Part shown: positions 1 to 8,580 of the stretch, piece by piece | Layout of the letters: every line of letters starts with the position of its first letter | Position numbering within the stretch: the stretch's first letter is position 1 | DNA from: Bacillus sp. AFS055030 | Lineage (GTDB): Bacteria > Bacillota > Bacilli > Bacillales > Bacillaceae_G | Length of the DNA stretch: 64,000 bases | NCBI RefSeq assembly: GCF_002574545.1 | Contig: NZ_NUGT01000083.1 | Location: forward strand, 38,617-102,616 | Direction: 5' to 3' | Notes under the pieces: model-generated | What the model saw: the letters and a program-made list of their open reading frames with translations, nothing else | Databases searched by the model: none | What the model was told of the DNA's origin: nothing | Program-made: the position numbers and the translations under genes

Positions 1-707
1 CGGGCAAGTTTGGCTAGCAATGCGTGAGCAAGTGCATCTTGTCCTGCAGGTGCAGCTGCTAAAGCTACATGAGCAATCTCGTGAAGACTTATTCCGACCC
101 ATGCTCCATATTCAGTAGGACTAATTGGTAATAAAGGATAGATTAAAGTATAGATGATTGAAAATATTGTACCGACTAATGCGATGATCCCAACTGACAT
201 AGCGGTGTCATCATCTTTTGCTTTAATGATTGGAGATATAGCAGCGATTGCAGCAGCACCACAAATGCCAGTGCCGATACTTAATAATAGAGATAGATTC
301 AGATCAGCTTTTAGCCATTTCGCAATAACCATTAAAACGACAATCGAAAATATGATCGTTCCCATCCCTCTCAGTAATAAAGGCAAACCATCACTAAAAA
401 TGACAACCATGTTTAGTTTTAATCCGTACAGTATAATAGCAAATCTTAAAAGTCTTTTTGAAGAAAATTGAATTCCTGCACGCCATTTTTCAGGATAACC
501 AAAAAATTGTCTATACACTAAAGCCAGTAAAATGGCACATGCAAGTGGTCCAACATGATCAAACCATGGTAACTTTGCGATCAGAAAACCTAAAACTGCT
601 ATGACGAATGTAAAAGCCACGCCATAGATTATTGCTGCATTTAACTGTTTAGTAGATTTTTTTTGATGTTCTTGTTTTGTATTCATTATTGCTTGTTGTT
701 CCATCAT
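1..707 (-). CDS. YeiH-type membrane transporter (putative sulfate exporter family), C-terminus beyond window
   Basis: Integral membrane protein of the YeiH/UPF0324 family; 'sulfate exporter' is only a family label and the substrate is not established. About 235 residues can be read before the window edge removes the C-terminus. A polar Lys/Gln-rich tail of about 20 residues precedes alternating hydrophobic segments. The glycine-rich block GTGICGAAAI (residues 145-154) and GAWVGISLHEIAHV are recognisable. ATG at 707 has AAGGAG six bases upstream; the next codon is also ATG and could be used. The gene is divergent from the acyl-CoA ligase operon and carries none of the LysR promoter modules, so it is probably not part of that regulon. 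Confidence 0.85.
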   Translation of the reverse strand, partial: MMEQQAIMNTKQEHQKKSTKQLNAAIIYGVAFTFVIAVLGFLIAKLPWFDHVGPLACAILLALVYRQFFGYPEKWRAGIQFSSKRLLRFAIILYGLKLNMVVIFSDGLPLLLRGMGTIIFSIVVLMVIAKWLKADLNLSLLLSIGTGICGAAAIAAISPIIKAKDDDTAMSVGIIALVGTIFSIIYTLIYPLLPISPTEYGAWVGISLHEIAHVALAAAPAGQDALAHALLAKLA

Positions 708-942
708 GTTCATCTCCTTGGGGCGTTCTATATTATTTATCGTATCGAATGATTTACTATAAGGAAAATAAATTATTATTATAGTTATGATAAGTAAATA
801 CGATAATTAGAAAAAGAGCTATAAACTAACTACTAAAAGCAGAGCCTTTTTAAATTTAGGCTTTTTTTTTTATTTTAGAGTTAGTTGAGTCTTATTAAGT
901 GAATTTTTTTGGTGTCTATTAGATTGAACAATGATCTTAATA

Positions 943-1006
943 TTAGTTAGACTTACATACAAATTAAAATCTTTAATTTTATTTCGTTTTTATTTATGAG
1001 TATACT
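943..1006 (+). promoter_or_regulatory. LysR-regulon promoter module 1 (acyl-CoA ligase operon)
   Basis: Box A TTAGTTAGACTTA (943-955) has the LysR T-N11-A form. Box B ATTAAAATCTTTAAT (963-977) is a perfect dyad whose centre lies 21 bp downstream of box A's centre. A -10 hexamer TATACT begins at 1001, 38 bp after the start of box B, which places a weak -35 (TTTATT) directly after box B, as at activated LysR promoters. The same layout recurs five more times in the island. In the 380-base gap before the ligase I see, besides this module, only a short inverted repeat TTCCAA-ATGG-TTGGAA (1055-1070) that overlaps the ribosome binding site. Confidence 0.8.
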
Positions 1007-1087
1007 AAGTGTAGTAATATTTTAAAAATTCAAAATAATTAATTTATAAAACGTTTCCAAATGGTTGGAAGGAGGAAAATTCACTTA

Positions 1088-2602
1088 ATGAGTAGTAACT
1101 TATACGAAATTTTAAATAAAAGCGCGATTAACTTCCCGGAACGTACCGCTTATATGTACGGTGATCAGTGTGTTTCATATAGGGAATTAAACCAGCTTGT
1201 AAACCAATTTGCACAAGGCATTTTTGCACAAGGAATTAGCAAAGGAGATGGAGTTGCTCTTTTACTTGGAAATAGCCCAGAATTTCTCATTGCATACTAT
1301 GGGGTTTTGCGATTAGGAGCATTTGTTGTGCCAATCAATCCTTCATTTACCCAAGATGAAATAAACTACATATTGGAAAATAGTCAAGTCAAAGCGGTTA
1401 TTGCTCATGAATCTGTTGAGTCTATGTTATCAGAGCTAAAGAAACAGTTGGTTAATCTAAAGTTTGTCATTTATACAGAAGCAAAAAAACAGGAATGGAC
1501 ATGGGAGCATCTTATGAAATCCCAAACAAGTGTAATTGGAAGTCCATTCATTGATGAAGAAGATCTAGCCGTTATTCTGTACACATCAGGTACTACAGGA
1601 AAACCAAAGGGTGCAATGTTAACACATCGAAATTTGGCATCAAATGCAGATTCTATTTCCAAATTGCTTGAACTAGATGAAAACGATCGAGTAGTTGCTG
1701 TATTGCCAATGTTTCATGTTTTCTGTATGACAGTTTGTTTGAACGCACCAATTGCTTGTGGCTCAACAGTTATCATTCTGCCTAAATTCAGTCCTATTGA
1801 TGTAGTAAGAACCATTCAAAAGAGAGATGCTACTGTATTTGCAGGAGTCCCTACGATGTACAATTTTATAAATCAATTACCTGAAGCATCGAAAGAGCAT
1901 TTTAAATCCATTCGTATTTGTATTTCAGGAGGTGCTTCGATTCCTGTAGAGCTTCTGCATAAATTTGAAAGTAAGTTCAACGTGCCTATATTAGAAGGAT
2001 ATGGACTTTCTGAAACGGCACCACTTGTAGCAATTAATCCGTTAAAAGGAATTAGGAAACCAGGATCAATCGGTAAAAATATTCCAGCTGTTCAAAGCAA
2101 AGTAGTAGATAAATTTGGAGATGAATTACCAAGAGGTGAGGTTGGAGAATTAGTTGTTCAAGGACCAAACGTAATGAAAGGATATTTAGGGATGCAGGAA
2201 GCTACATTGGCCGCTTTTAAAAACGGGTGGTTTTACACTGGTGATCTCGCAACAATGGACGAAGATGGATACATCTACATTGTAGACCGAAAGAAGGACA
2301 TGATTATTGTTGGAGGATACAATGTTTATCCTCGTGAAGTGGAAGAAGTACTATATCAACATCCCGCAGTTTTAGAGGCAGCAGTAGTTGGCGTACCTAA
2401 TAAAGAATACGGAGAAAGTGTAAAAGCATACGTCGTAGTGAATGATGAAGAGTTTTCTGACAATGACATCATTCAATTTTGTAAAGATAAGCTAGTTAAA
2501 TACAAGCTTCCTAAATATATAGAATTTTTTAAAGAGCTACCAAAGAATTCAACTGGGAAAATTTTGCGTAGAGAGTTAAGAGAATTGACTGAAGTAAAGT
2601 AA
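1088..2602 (+). CDS. AMP-forming acyl-CoA synthetase (class I adenylate-forming ligase)
   Basis: Activates a carboxylic acid to its CoA thioester via an acyl-adenylate; cytosolic. The 504-residue protein has the family's usual length. It shows the phosphate-binding loop YTSGTTGKPKG (about 165-175), YTGDL, the hinge region DRKKDMIIVGGYNVYP and the C-terminal catalytic lysine in STGK (about K491). It resembles long-chain-fatty-acid-CoA ligases, but the acyl substrate cannot be read from sequence. The start is set at ATG 1088, 12 bases after GGAGG; an earlier in-frame ATG at 1061 overlaps that ribosome binding site. It is the first gene of a probable operon with two dioxygenases, an MFS carrier and an esterase, driven by LysR module 1. 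Confidence 0.9.
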   Translation: MSSNLYEILNKSAINFPERTAYMYGDQCVSYRELNQLVNQFAQGIFAQGISKGDGVALLLGNSPEFLIAYYGVLRLGAFVVPINPSFTQDEINYILENSQVKAVIAHESVESMLSELKKQLVNLKFVIYTEAKKQEWTWEHLMKSQTSVIGSPFIDEEDLAVILYTSGTTGKPKGAMLTHRNLASNADSISKLLELDENDRVVAVLPMFHVFCMTVCLNAPIACGSTVIILPKFSPIDVVRTIQKRDATVFAGVPTMYNFINQLPEASKEHFKSIRICISGGASIPVELLHKFESKFNVPILEGYGLSETAPLVAINPLKGIRKPGSIGKNIPAVQSKVVDKFGDELPRGEVGELVVQGPNVMKGYLGMQEATLAAFKNGWFYTGDLATMDEDGYIYIVDRKKDMIIVGGYNVYPREVEEVLYQHPAVLEAAVVGVPNKEYGESVKAYVVVNDEEFSDNDIIQFCKDKLVKYKLPKYIEFFKELPKNSTGKILRRELRELTEVK

Positions 2603-2635
2603 ACAAATAAATCATTCATAAAGGGAGGATGCATT

Positions 2636-3691
2636 ATGTCAACAATTTTAAAGGAAAAGGTTAAAGGGCCAGTAGCTTGGAAAGGAACAGACTTAGCAAA
2701 AGATGAATCTTGGATTTATTACTTATCTGAGGAAACAATTGCTGAGCTTGAAAATGCACTAGAGATTGTTAAACAAAAGGGGTTAAAAGCACCAAACTTT
2801 AACAAAGAAGACTTCCAAGTACCAAATCTTTTAAATGAAATTGATTACTTTGTTGATGAACTTGAGAATGGAAGAGGATTTCTATTAATTCGAGGATTAC
2901 CAATTGAAAGATATACAGATGAAGAAGCAAGCATTATTTATTGGGGTCTTGGCCTTCATATGGGAACTCCAGTATCGCAAAATGCTAATGGTGAACTTTT
3001 AGGGCACGTTAGAGATCAAGGACTTAGTTTAGAAAATTCAAACGTTCGCGGTTACCAAACGAAACTACATCTTCCTTTTCATGCTGATGGCTCTGATGTA
3101 GTGGGCTTATTAAGTTTACGAAAAGGAAAATCAGGGGGAGAGAGCAGCATTATAAGCTCGATGACAGTTTACAATGAGATTCTAGAGAAGAACCCTGAGT
3201 ATTTGGGAATACTTTGTCGTCCGTTTAACTTTGATCGCCGTGGAGAAGAGGGGCCAGGTGAATCGCCAATCTTTACATCACCAATTTTTAGTTATTATGA
3301 TGGAAAACTAAGTTGTAGATATGTTCGTTTATTTATTGAATCAGCACAAGCAAAAACTGGTATCCAATTATCAAAAGTTGAAATCGAAGCATTGGATTTA
3401 CTAGACTCTCTTCTTCATGATGAAAATTTACATTTCAATATGATGTTAGAGCCAGGCGATATGCAATTTGTAAATAATTATACGGTTCTTCATTCAAGAA
3501 CTCAATACGAAGATTATGAGGAACTAGACCAAAAACGCCATTTGCTAAGATTATGGCTCACGATGCCAAATGGCCGTGAAATTTCTCCGGATTTCGCAAT
3601 GTTTTTTGACGAAAATACTGGGAAACCTGGTCGTGGCGGTGTACCTGCTCGTATTAAAACAGCAGGCGGTATTGTTGAAACTTTAAAGTAA
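2636..3691 (+). CDS. TauD/TfdA-type Fe(II)/2-oxoglutarate-dependent dioxygenase, copy 1
   Basis: Predicted non-haem iron oxygenase that couples 2-oxoglutarate decarboxylation to substrate hydroxylation. The 351-residue chain carries the HxD iron ligands as H149-A-D151 (FHADGSD) and a distal histidine at H286 (VLHSRT). It is followed by RHLLRLWL, whose arginine is the likely 2-oxoglutarate anchor. The family is broad (taurine, gamma-butyrobetaine and clavaminate-type enzymes), so the substrate is unknown. It follows the ligase by 33 bases with a GGGAGG site. A close paralogue lies two genes downstream. This copy has a Gly/Arg-rich C-terminal extension (GRGGVPARIK) that the paralogue lacks. Confidence 0.85.
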   Translation: MSTILKEKVKGPVAWKGTDLAKDESWIYYLSEETIAELENALEIVKQKGLKAPNFNKEDFQVPNLLNEIDYFVDELENGRGFLLIRGLPIERYTDEEASIIYWGLGLHMGTPVSQNANGELLGHVRDQGLSLENSNVRGYQTKLHLPFHADGSDVVGLLSLRKGKSGGESSIISSMTVYNEILEKNPEYLGILCRPFNFDRRGEEGPGESPIFTSPIFSYYDGKLSCRYVRLFIESAQAKTGIQLSKVEIEALDLLDSLLHDENLHFNMMLEPGDMQFVNNYTVLHSRTQYEDYEELDQKRHLLRLWLTMPNGREISPDFAMFFDENTGKPGRGGVPARIKTAGGIVETLK

Positions 3692-3717
3692 TTTTACTTC
3701 AGTAAGAATTTTAGTGT

Positions 3718-3749
3718 GGAGCACCTTTTCTTTTTGGAAAAGGTGCTCC
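3718..3749 (+). other. intercistronic hairpin without U-tract (13-bp perfect stem)
   Basis: Arms GGAGCACCTTTTC and GAAAAGGTGCTCC around a 6-base loop sit between dioxygenase 1 and MFS carrier 1. Neither strand has a T-run next to the stem, so it is unlikely to be a strong terminator. An mRNA-stabilising or processing role is an inference. Confidence 0.55.
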
Positions 3750-3774
3750 TTAAGAAAAGAGAGGATATACTTGT

Positions 3775-5064
3775 ATGTCAAAAACTCCAAAGTACGCTTG
3801 GGTAATCTTATTATTTCTAGTTCTTACCGGTATGATCAACCAAGTCGATAAAATTATTATTGGTTTGGTTTCTGTTCCTTTAATGAAAGAGTTACATTTA
3901 AGTCCAACGCAATGGGGAGTTGTAGGAAGTTCATTTTTTTGGTTTTTTACATTTTCCTCAATGATACTTGGAGGAATGGCTGATTCGAAAAATACGAAAA
4001 AAATGTTGTCATGGCTGTCATTAGTTTGGCTAATTGTTCAGTTTGCAACTCCATTTGCTTCTAGCCTTACTTTGCTTTTGATAACAAGAATGATTTTAGG
4101 GTTAGGTGAAGGTCCAGCACCGGCTCTTTCTACGGCAATCATGGGAAAATGGTTCCCAAAACATAGGCATGGTATAGGTTTTGGTGCGGTTCTTTTAGGA
4201 ACAACTGGTGGTTCGGCAATTGCTTCTCCATTATTAATATCAGTAATTGATAAATATGGATGGAAATCGGCATTTTTAGTGATGGGTGTTCTTGGACTGA
4301 TCGTGTACGTTTTATGGTTAATTTTCGGTAAAGAAAGCCCAACAGAAATTGGATTACCAGCTATTCATCAAACGGAGCACAGATCTAACTTACCTAAAGT
4401 AACAATGCGACAGTTTTTTCCTCATCTATTTTCTAAAAACTTTATTTTAACTGTTTTGTGTGGTGGTTGTGCATATTGGTTATTATCCATTCAGGCAGTA
4501 TGGTTACCGTCATACTTTACAAAAATTCAACAGTATGACTCTCAGACTTTAAAACTAGCGGTATCATTGCCATTTCTTTTTGCGGCTTTTTGCCAAATTG
4601 GATTTGCAATGCTATCTGATCGTCTTTACCGTAAAACAGGCAATATTCGTAAAGCCCGTATTAATCTTGCAGGTCTTATGATGATGTTATCTGCTATTTG
4701 TCTATATGTAGCGATTACCGTGAATTCGGTAACTATGTCTATTGTTTTCTTTACACTTGCACCTGGTTTTGCGTATGTAATTCTTTCACTTGCTCCCGCA
4801 ATATTGATGGAGTTCTTTTCTCCGGAGAACATTGGAAAAGCACAGGGAGCATTCATTGCTTTTTCAAGTATTTCTAGTATCATTGCTCCGCTAGTTTTCG
4901 GATACTTTATTCAGCATTCACTAACTGAAGCTATCGGATATCAATATGCGTTTGGCTTTTCTTCATTAGGAATGTTCATTATAGGAAGTGTATTTTTGCT
5001 TGGGGTACATCCCGTAAATCAAAGAAATGCAATAAATGATTCAGGGAAGCAAATGAGCAGTTAA
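3775..5064 (+). CDS. MFS transporter, copy 1
   Basis: Major facilitator superfamily carrier of 429 residues with about 12 hydrophobic segments; probably a proton-coupled importer for the island's substrate. The N-terminal block contains QVDKIIIGLVSVPLMKELHL. The loop 2-3 region LGGMADSKNTKK matches the MFS GxxxD(R/K)xxR signature region loosely. Overall form recalls the anion:cation symporter group, which imports organic acids, but this is inference. A second MFS gene in the same island shares long identical stretches, so the two arose by duplication. The gene lies between the two dioxygenase paralogues in the module 1 operon, with an AGAGAGGA site ahead of ATG. Confidence 0.85.
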   Translation: MSKTPKYAWVILLFLVLTGMINQVDKIIIGLVSVPLMKELHLSPTQWGVVGSSFFWFFTFSSMILGGMADSKNTKKMLSWLSLVWLIVQFATPFASSLTLLLITRMILGLGEGPAPALSTAIMGKWFPKHRHGIGFGAVLLGTTGGSAIASPLLISVIDKYGWKSAFLVMGVLGLIVYVLWLIFGKESPTEIGLPAIHQTEHRSNLPKVTMRQFFPHLFSKNFILTVLCGGCAYWLLSIQAVWLPSYFTKIQQYDSQTLKLAVSLPFLFAAFCQIGFAMLSDRLYRKTGNIRKARINLAGLMMMLSAICLYVAITVNSVTMSIVFFTLAPGFAYVILSLAPAILMEFFSPENIGKAQGAFIAFSSISSIIAPLVFGYFIQHSLTEAIGYQYAFGFSSLGMFIIGSVFLLGVHPVNQRNAINDSGKQMSS

Positions 5065-5163
5065 AGAATGATCTGTATGTACTTAGAAATATAAGTTGAG
5101 ATTAATCGTTTTAACTATTTGGCAATTAAATTAGTAATCTTCAATTACGAAGGAGGAGTTTTA

Positions 5164-6162
5164 ATGTCAATGATTTTAAATGAAAAAATTCAAGGACGAT
5201 CTGCTTGGAAAGGTATTGATCTTGCTAAAGATGAATCATGGATTTATTTTTTAACCGACAAAACAATTGCTGCACTTGAGAAGGCTGTATTATGTGTTCA
5301 ACAAAAAGGTTTAAAAGCACCTGATTTTAAAAAGGAAGATTTCCCAATTCCTGATCTAGCTGATGAAATTAAATACTTTGTTGATGAATTAGAGAATGGA
5401 AGAGGTTTTCTTTTAATCCGTGGATTGCCAATGGATCGTTATTCCGATGAAGAAGCAAGTATCATTTACTGGGGACTTGGACTGCATTTAGGACTGCCAA
5501 TTATCCAAAGTAAAAATGGAGAACTCCTAGGTCATATTAAAAACGTAGGTAAGGACTTTAATGATAATACAAAAGTACGTGGTTACCAAACGAATGTGCA
5601 TCTTGATTATCATACGGATCTAGCTGATGTGGTTGGTTTACTTTGTCTTCGTAAAGCAAAATCTGGTGGTTTAAGTAGTATCGCAAGTGCGATGTCGATC
5701 TATAATGAAATTCTGGAAAAACGTCCAGAATATCTGGAAATTCTCTATCGATCATTTGCCCATGATCTGCGCGGAGAGGAAGCGTCTGGGCAATCACCAG
5801 TCGTACAATCACCAATTTTTAGCTATTTTGATGGGAAATTAAGCTGCAGATATATTCGCCAGTATGTCCAATCAGCACAAACGAAAACAGGTATCCCTTT
5901 GTCAGACGAGGAAATTGAAGCATTTGATTTTATTGATTCCCTTACTCATGATAAAAACTTTCATATCGATATGATGATGGAACCAGGGGACATTCAATTC
6001 GTTAATAATTATACCGTATTCCATTCACGTACTCATTTTGAAGATTTCGAGGAAGAGGATAAAAAACGTCATTTATTAAGATTATGGCTAATGATGCCAA
6101 ATGGTCGCAAAATTGCTCCGGACTTTGAGTTTTATATTGGTGGGGCACCTATAAATAGCTAA
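5164..6162 (+). CDS. TauD/TfdA-type Fe(II)/2-oxoglutarate-dependent dioxygenase, copy 2
   Basis: Paralogue of the enzyme encoded two genes upstream, with the same fold and near-identical N-terminal and core segments (VDELENGRGFLLIRGLP; EEASIIYWGLGLH). Iron ligands are H150-T-D152 (DYHTDL) and the distal HSRTH histidine, followed by KRHLLRLWL. The residue between the two iron ligands and the loops after them differ from copy 1 (FHADGSD versus YHTDLAD), which suggests a different or later substrate in the same pathway. ATG 5164 follows AAGGAGGAG closely. An upstream in-frame ATG (5119) has no comparable site and was rejected, giving 332 residues. Confidence 0.85.
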   Translation: MSMILNEKIQGRSAWKGIDLAKDESWIYFLTDKTIAALEKAVLCVQQKGLKAPDFKKEDFPIPDLADEIKYFVDELENGRGFLLIRGLPMDRYSDEEASIIYWGLGLHLGLPIIQSKNGELLGHIKNVGKDFNDNTKVRGYQTNVHLDYHTDLADVVGLLCLRKAKSGGLSSIASAMSIYNEILEKRPEYLEILYRSFAHDLRGEEASGQSPVVQSPIFSYFDGKLSCRYIRQYVQSAQTKTGIPLSDEEIEAFDFIDSLTHDKNFHIDMMMEPGDIQFVNNYTVFHSRTHFEDFEEEDKKRHLLRLWLMMPNGRKIAPDFEFYIGGAPINS

Positions 6163-6190
6163 GAACTAGTAGAAATTAGCTTATTTAATA

Positions 6191-6232
6191 ATTGGTGATT
6201 TTATTCAAGGCAACATGAATAAGATCACCAAT
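6191..6232 (+). other. intercistronic 17-bp hairpin
   Basis: Arms at 6191-6207 and 6216-6232 are complementary over 17 positions with one wobble. They lie between dioxygenase 2 and the esterase. The downstream T content is weak (ATTTATCATTT), so this may be a partial terminator or an mRNA-processing element. It is the second such structure in this operon. Confidence 0.55.
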
Positions 6233-6306
6233 TTATCATTTAGATTGGCTAATCTTATAGATAAATCTTAAATAACGTAAATTAAAACGAGAGAGGTTGA
6301 TATTGT

Positions 6307-7257
6307 TTGGCAAAGTTAGATCTAAATGCGGAGAAATTTTTAAGTGCACTAAAACAGATGCCACCTATTCATGAACTAGAGCCCAAAATTGTAAGAGAAA
6401 TGCTGTCAAAGTCACCACGCCCTCTTGTGAATTTAGCAAGATTATCAAAAGTAGAAGATTTTAAGATTCCAGTTAGTAATAATGAAGTAATTAATTGTCG
6501 AGTTTACACGCCTGAAGGTCAAGGACCCTTTCAACTATTCATATACTACCACGGTGGGGGATGGGTTCTCGGAGATATTGAATCAACGGATGCAAGTTGT
6601 CGCTTAATTGCTAATAGAACAAACAGCATTGTTGTATCCGTAAACTATCGCCTTGCACCAGAATATAAGTTTCCGACAGCGGTAGAAGATGCATTTTCTG
6701 CTTTAAAGTGGGTTTATGAAAATGGTATTTCCTATAATGGGGATGTCTCTAGATTGATTGTTGGTGGAGATAGTGTAGGTGGAAATCTTGCTACAGTCGT
6801 TACAATGATTGCAAGAGACAGAAAAGGTCCTAGCATTGCGGGACAAGTTTTAATCTATCCCCCAACAAATCTTGAGTTTAATACTGAATCACATCAAAAG
6901 TTCGCAAAAGGATTTGGGTTAGATCGAGAACAGTTAATTTGGTTCCGAAATCATTATTTAAGAAATAAAGAAGATAAAACGGATGAGTATGCTTCTCCGT
7001 TACTAGCAAATGACTTAAGTAGTCTTCCGAAAGCATTAATCATTACGGCAGAAAATGATGTACTACGTGATGAAGGTGAAGCTTATGCCAATCGATTGAA
7101 AAAGTTTGGAGTACAAGTTGAATATGCATGCGAGCCCGGAATGATCCACGGCTATTTTGCACATATGGCAATTTTTTCGAATAACATTGAATCGACAGTT
7201 TCTAAGATCGATAAATTTTTAAAATCAGACTGTGACGAACGCTTGCAATCAGTGTGA
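6307..7257 (+). CDS. alpha/beta hydrolase, hormone-sensitive-lipase-like (family IV) esterase
   Basis: Serine hydrolase of 316 residues, likely cytosolic, acting on carboxylic esters. It shows the oxyanion-hole motif HGGGW (residues 82-86), the nucleophile elbow GDSVGG with S156, the acid in ENDVLRDEG (D251) and the catalytic histidine in PGMIHGYF (H281). Together these define the HSL-type esterase family. TTG at 6307 is chosen because GAGAGG lies 10 bases upstream. It is the last gene of the module 1 operon and is followed by a strong terminator. In context it may release an acid that the first-gene ligase activates, but the ester is unknown. Confidence 0.88.
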   Translation: MAKLDLNAEKFLSALKQMPPIHELEPKIVREMLSKSPRPLVNLARLSKVEDFKIPVSNNEVINCRVYTPEGQGPFQLFIYYHGGGWVLGDIESTDASCRLIANRTNSIVVSVNYRLAPEYKFPTAVEDAFSALKWVYENGISYNGDVSRLIVGGDSVGGNLATVVTMIARDRKGPSIAGQVLIYPPTNLEFNTESHQKFAKGFGLDREQLIWFRNHYLRNKEDKTDEYASPLLANDLSSLPKALIITAENDVLRDEGEAYANRLKKFGVQVEYACEPGMIHGYFAHMAIFSNNIESTVSKIDKFLKSDCDERLQSV

Positions 7258-7282
7258 TGATAAAGTAGATGAAATTTGGACT

Positions 7283-7316
7283 AAAAAGAGCCTCAAAGTT
7301 GTGAGGCTCTTTTTTT
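7283..7316. terminator. bidirectional Rho-independent terminator
   Basis: Perfect stem AGAGCCTCA/TGAGGCTCT flanked by an A-run on one side and T7 on the other. It ends the esterase transcript and also serves the convergent dehydrogenase gene. Confidence 0.85.
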
Positions 7317-7340
7317 GAACTATTAATCTCAAAAAGTATA

Positions 7341-8114
7341 TTAGAAATAAACGGTATTTCCGATCCCACCAGTTACCGGTATGACTTCTCCAGTAATTGA
7401 TGCTGATAAAGGTGATGCTAGGAAAGAAACTACGTAAGCAATCTCTTCAGGGGTAATCAAGCGACCAAGAGAATTTAGTGATTTAAATTGTTGAATTGCC
7501 GTCTCATTCGTCACTTTGTCTCTAAACATTTCGGTATCAACAATTCCAGGATAGATTGCATTGACATTAATCCCATGTTTTCCTAATTCCATAGATGCAG
7601 ATTTCGTTAAATGGACGACAGACGCGTTACGAGGACCCGAGCTAAAATAATTGCCGCCAATCCTAGCAGCTAGTCCACTAATATTAATGATTCTTCCCCA
7701 ATTGTTTTTGATCATATACGGGGCAACGGCTCTAATACTACGAAAATAGCCCATATATTTTTCTTCAAAATCCTTTATAATAAGTTCTTCTTTAATACTA
7801 TTAAAGTCCTCAGGCTCATGTCCGCCAACTCGAGCTCCACTATTAATTAATATATCTATGCTTCCCATGATTGTTGCTGATTTTTCTACTAGATTTAAAA
7901 TGGAGTCTGGATCGGTAGTGTCAGCTACGATTGGATAAATATTTCGGTTAGTTTCTTGTGCCAGTTCCTCTGCTGCAATCTTTAGAGTGGATTCAGTTCT
8001 TGAACAAATCGTACAATCTACACCTTCAAGAGCTAGCTGGCGGGCAATAGCTTTACCGATACCTCGACTACCGCCAACAATAAGTGCTTTTTTCCCTTGT
8101 AATTTTAAGTCCAT
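7341..8114 (-). CDS. SDR-family protein with non-canonical active site
   Basis: Rossmann-fold short-chain dehydrogenase of 257 residues with the nucleotide-binding motif GGSRGIG (14-20) and the catalytic-type serine S146 (NISGLAA). Where classical SDRs have YxxxK, this protein reads S159-G-P-R-N163 followed by the normal ASVVHLTK helix, so both Tyr and Lys are missing. NNAG is also altered to NSGA. Some SDR subgroups with an (A/P)RNA-type motif exist. Whether this protein is a redox enzyme or has another role cannot be decided here. It has its own reverse-oriented LysR module, which ties it to the island. Start ATG follows CTGGAGG. Confidence 0.85.
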   Translation of the reverse strand: MDLKLQGKKALIVGGSRGIGKAIARQLALEGVDCTICSRTESTLKIAAEELAQETNRNIYPIVADTTDPDSILNLVEKSATIMGSIDILINSGARVGGHEPEDFNSIKEELIIKDFEEKYMGYFRSIRAVAPYMIKNNWGRIINISGLAARIGGNYFSSGPRNASVVHLTKSASMELGKHGINVNAIYPGIVDTEMFRDKVTNETAIQQFKSLNSLGRLITPEEIAYVVSFLASPLSASITGEVIPVTGGIGNTVYF

Positions 8115-8179
8115 TGTTCAGCCTCCAGTTCGATTCAATGAAAAATTGAGTGATTTAATCTTTACTCATTCCTATCTTA

Positions 8180-8243
8180 ATTCTACCTATAAATAATATT
8201 TATATAAAATTAAAGATTTTAATTTGTAATTTAGTTGTGCTAA
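8180..8243 (-). promoter_or_regulatory. LysR-regulon promoter module 6 (reverse strand, SDR gene)
   Basis: Read on the minus strand, box B at 8223-8209 is ATTAAAATCTTTAAT, identical to module 1. A degenerate box A lies 7 bp upstream (8243-8231, TTAGCACAACTAA). A -10-like TAGAAT occupies 8185-8180, again 38 bp from the start of box B. This is the only copy facing left. Confidence 0.7.
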
Positions 8244-8293
8244 TATATCATGGTGTTAAAATTTCTTATTGATGATGGTACATATTTCATATA

Positions 8294-8357
8294 TTAGTAG
8301 TATTTACATGTAAGTTAAAATGTTTAATTTTATTTAACTGAAAATTATGAATATAAT
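8294..8357 (+). promoter_or_regulatory. LysR-regulon promoter module 2 (MFS copy 2 unit)
   Basis: Box A TTAGTAGTATTTA (8294-8306), a 7-bp gap, box B GTTAAAATGTTTAAT (8314-8328) and TATAAT at 8352-8357, with the same spacings as module 1. It is back-to-back with the reverse module 6, only about 50 bp away. Confidence 0.75.
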
Positions 8358-8580
8358 AAATTTAAAGAAAATTGAAATACAATAAAAGTTATGAAATGAA
8401 TCTATGTAAATAAAAGGGGGGAAAGGGCATCTTTGTCATTTCGTAAAGAAGTGAAAAGTCATTTTTGAAAGCGCTTTACCTAATTGGAAGAATTGTTAAT
8501 TTGTTATAAACGTTTTAGGTGGGAAACAGGTTGCTATTAAGAGATGTTCAATAATTAGAGGGAAAGAAAGGGAGATCTTT
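8358..8580 (+). other. long leader with cre-like palindrome upstream of MFS copy 2
   Basis: This 220-base untranslated stretch contains TTGAAAGCGCTTTACC (8465-8480), which matches the CcpA cre consensus with two mismatches. A weaker AAACGTTT element lies near 8508-8515. Catabolite control of the carrier is a reasonable inference. No small ORF with a convincing ribosome binding site was seen. Confidence 0.4.

Noticed and set aside
154..471. Rightward 105-codon ORF
   Set aside because: It is antisense to the YeiH-type gene, whose minus-strand frame is open across the whole region and matches a known family.
843..870. Weak hairpin plus T9 (AGCCT/AGGCT) on the plus strand
   Set aside because: No rightward gene precedes it in the window, the stem is only 5 bp, and the region is generally AT-rich; an unrecognised small RNA cannot be excluded but is not supported.
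1055..1070. TTCCAA-ATGG-TTGGAA inverted repeat at the ligase ribosome binding site as a riboswitch or repressor site
   Set aside because: It is short and single-copy, and the promoter modules explain regulation better.
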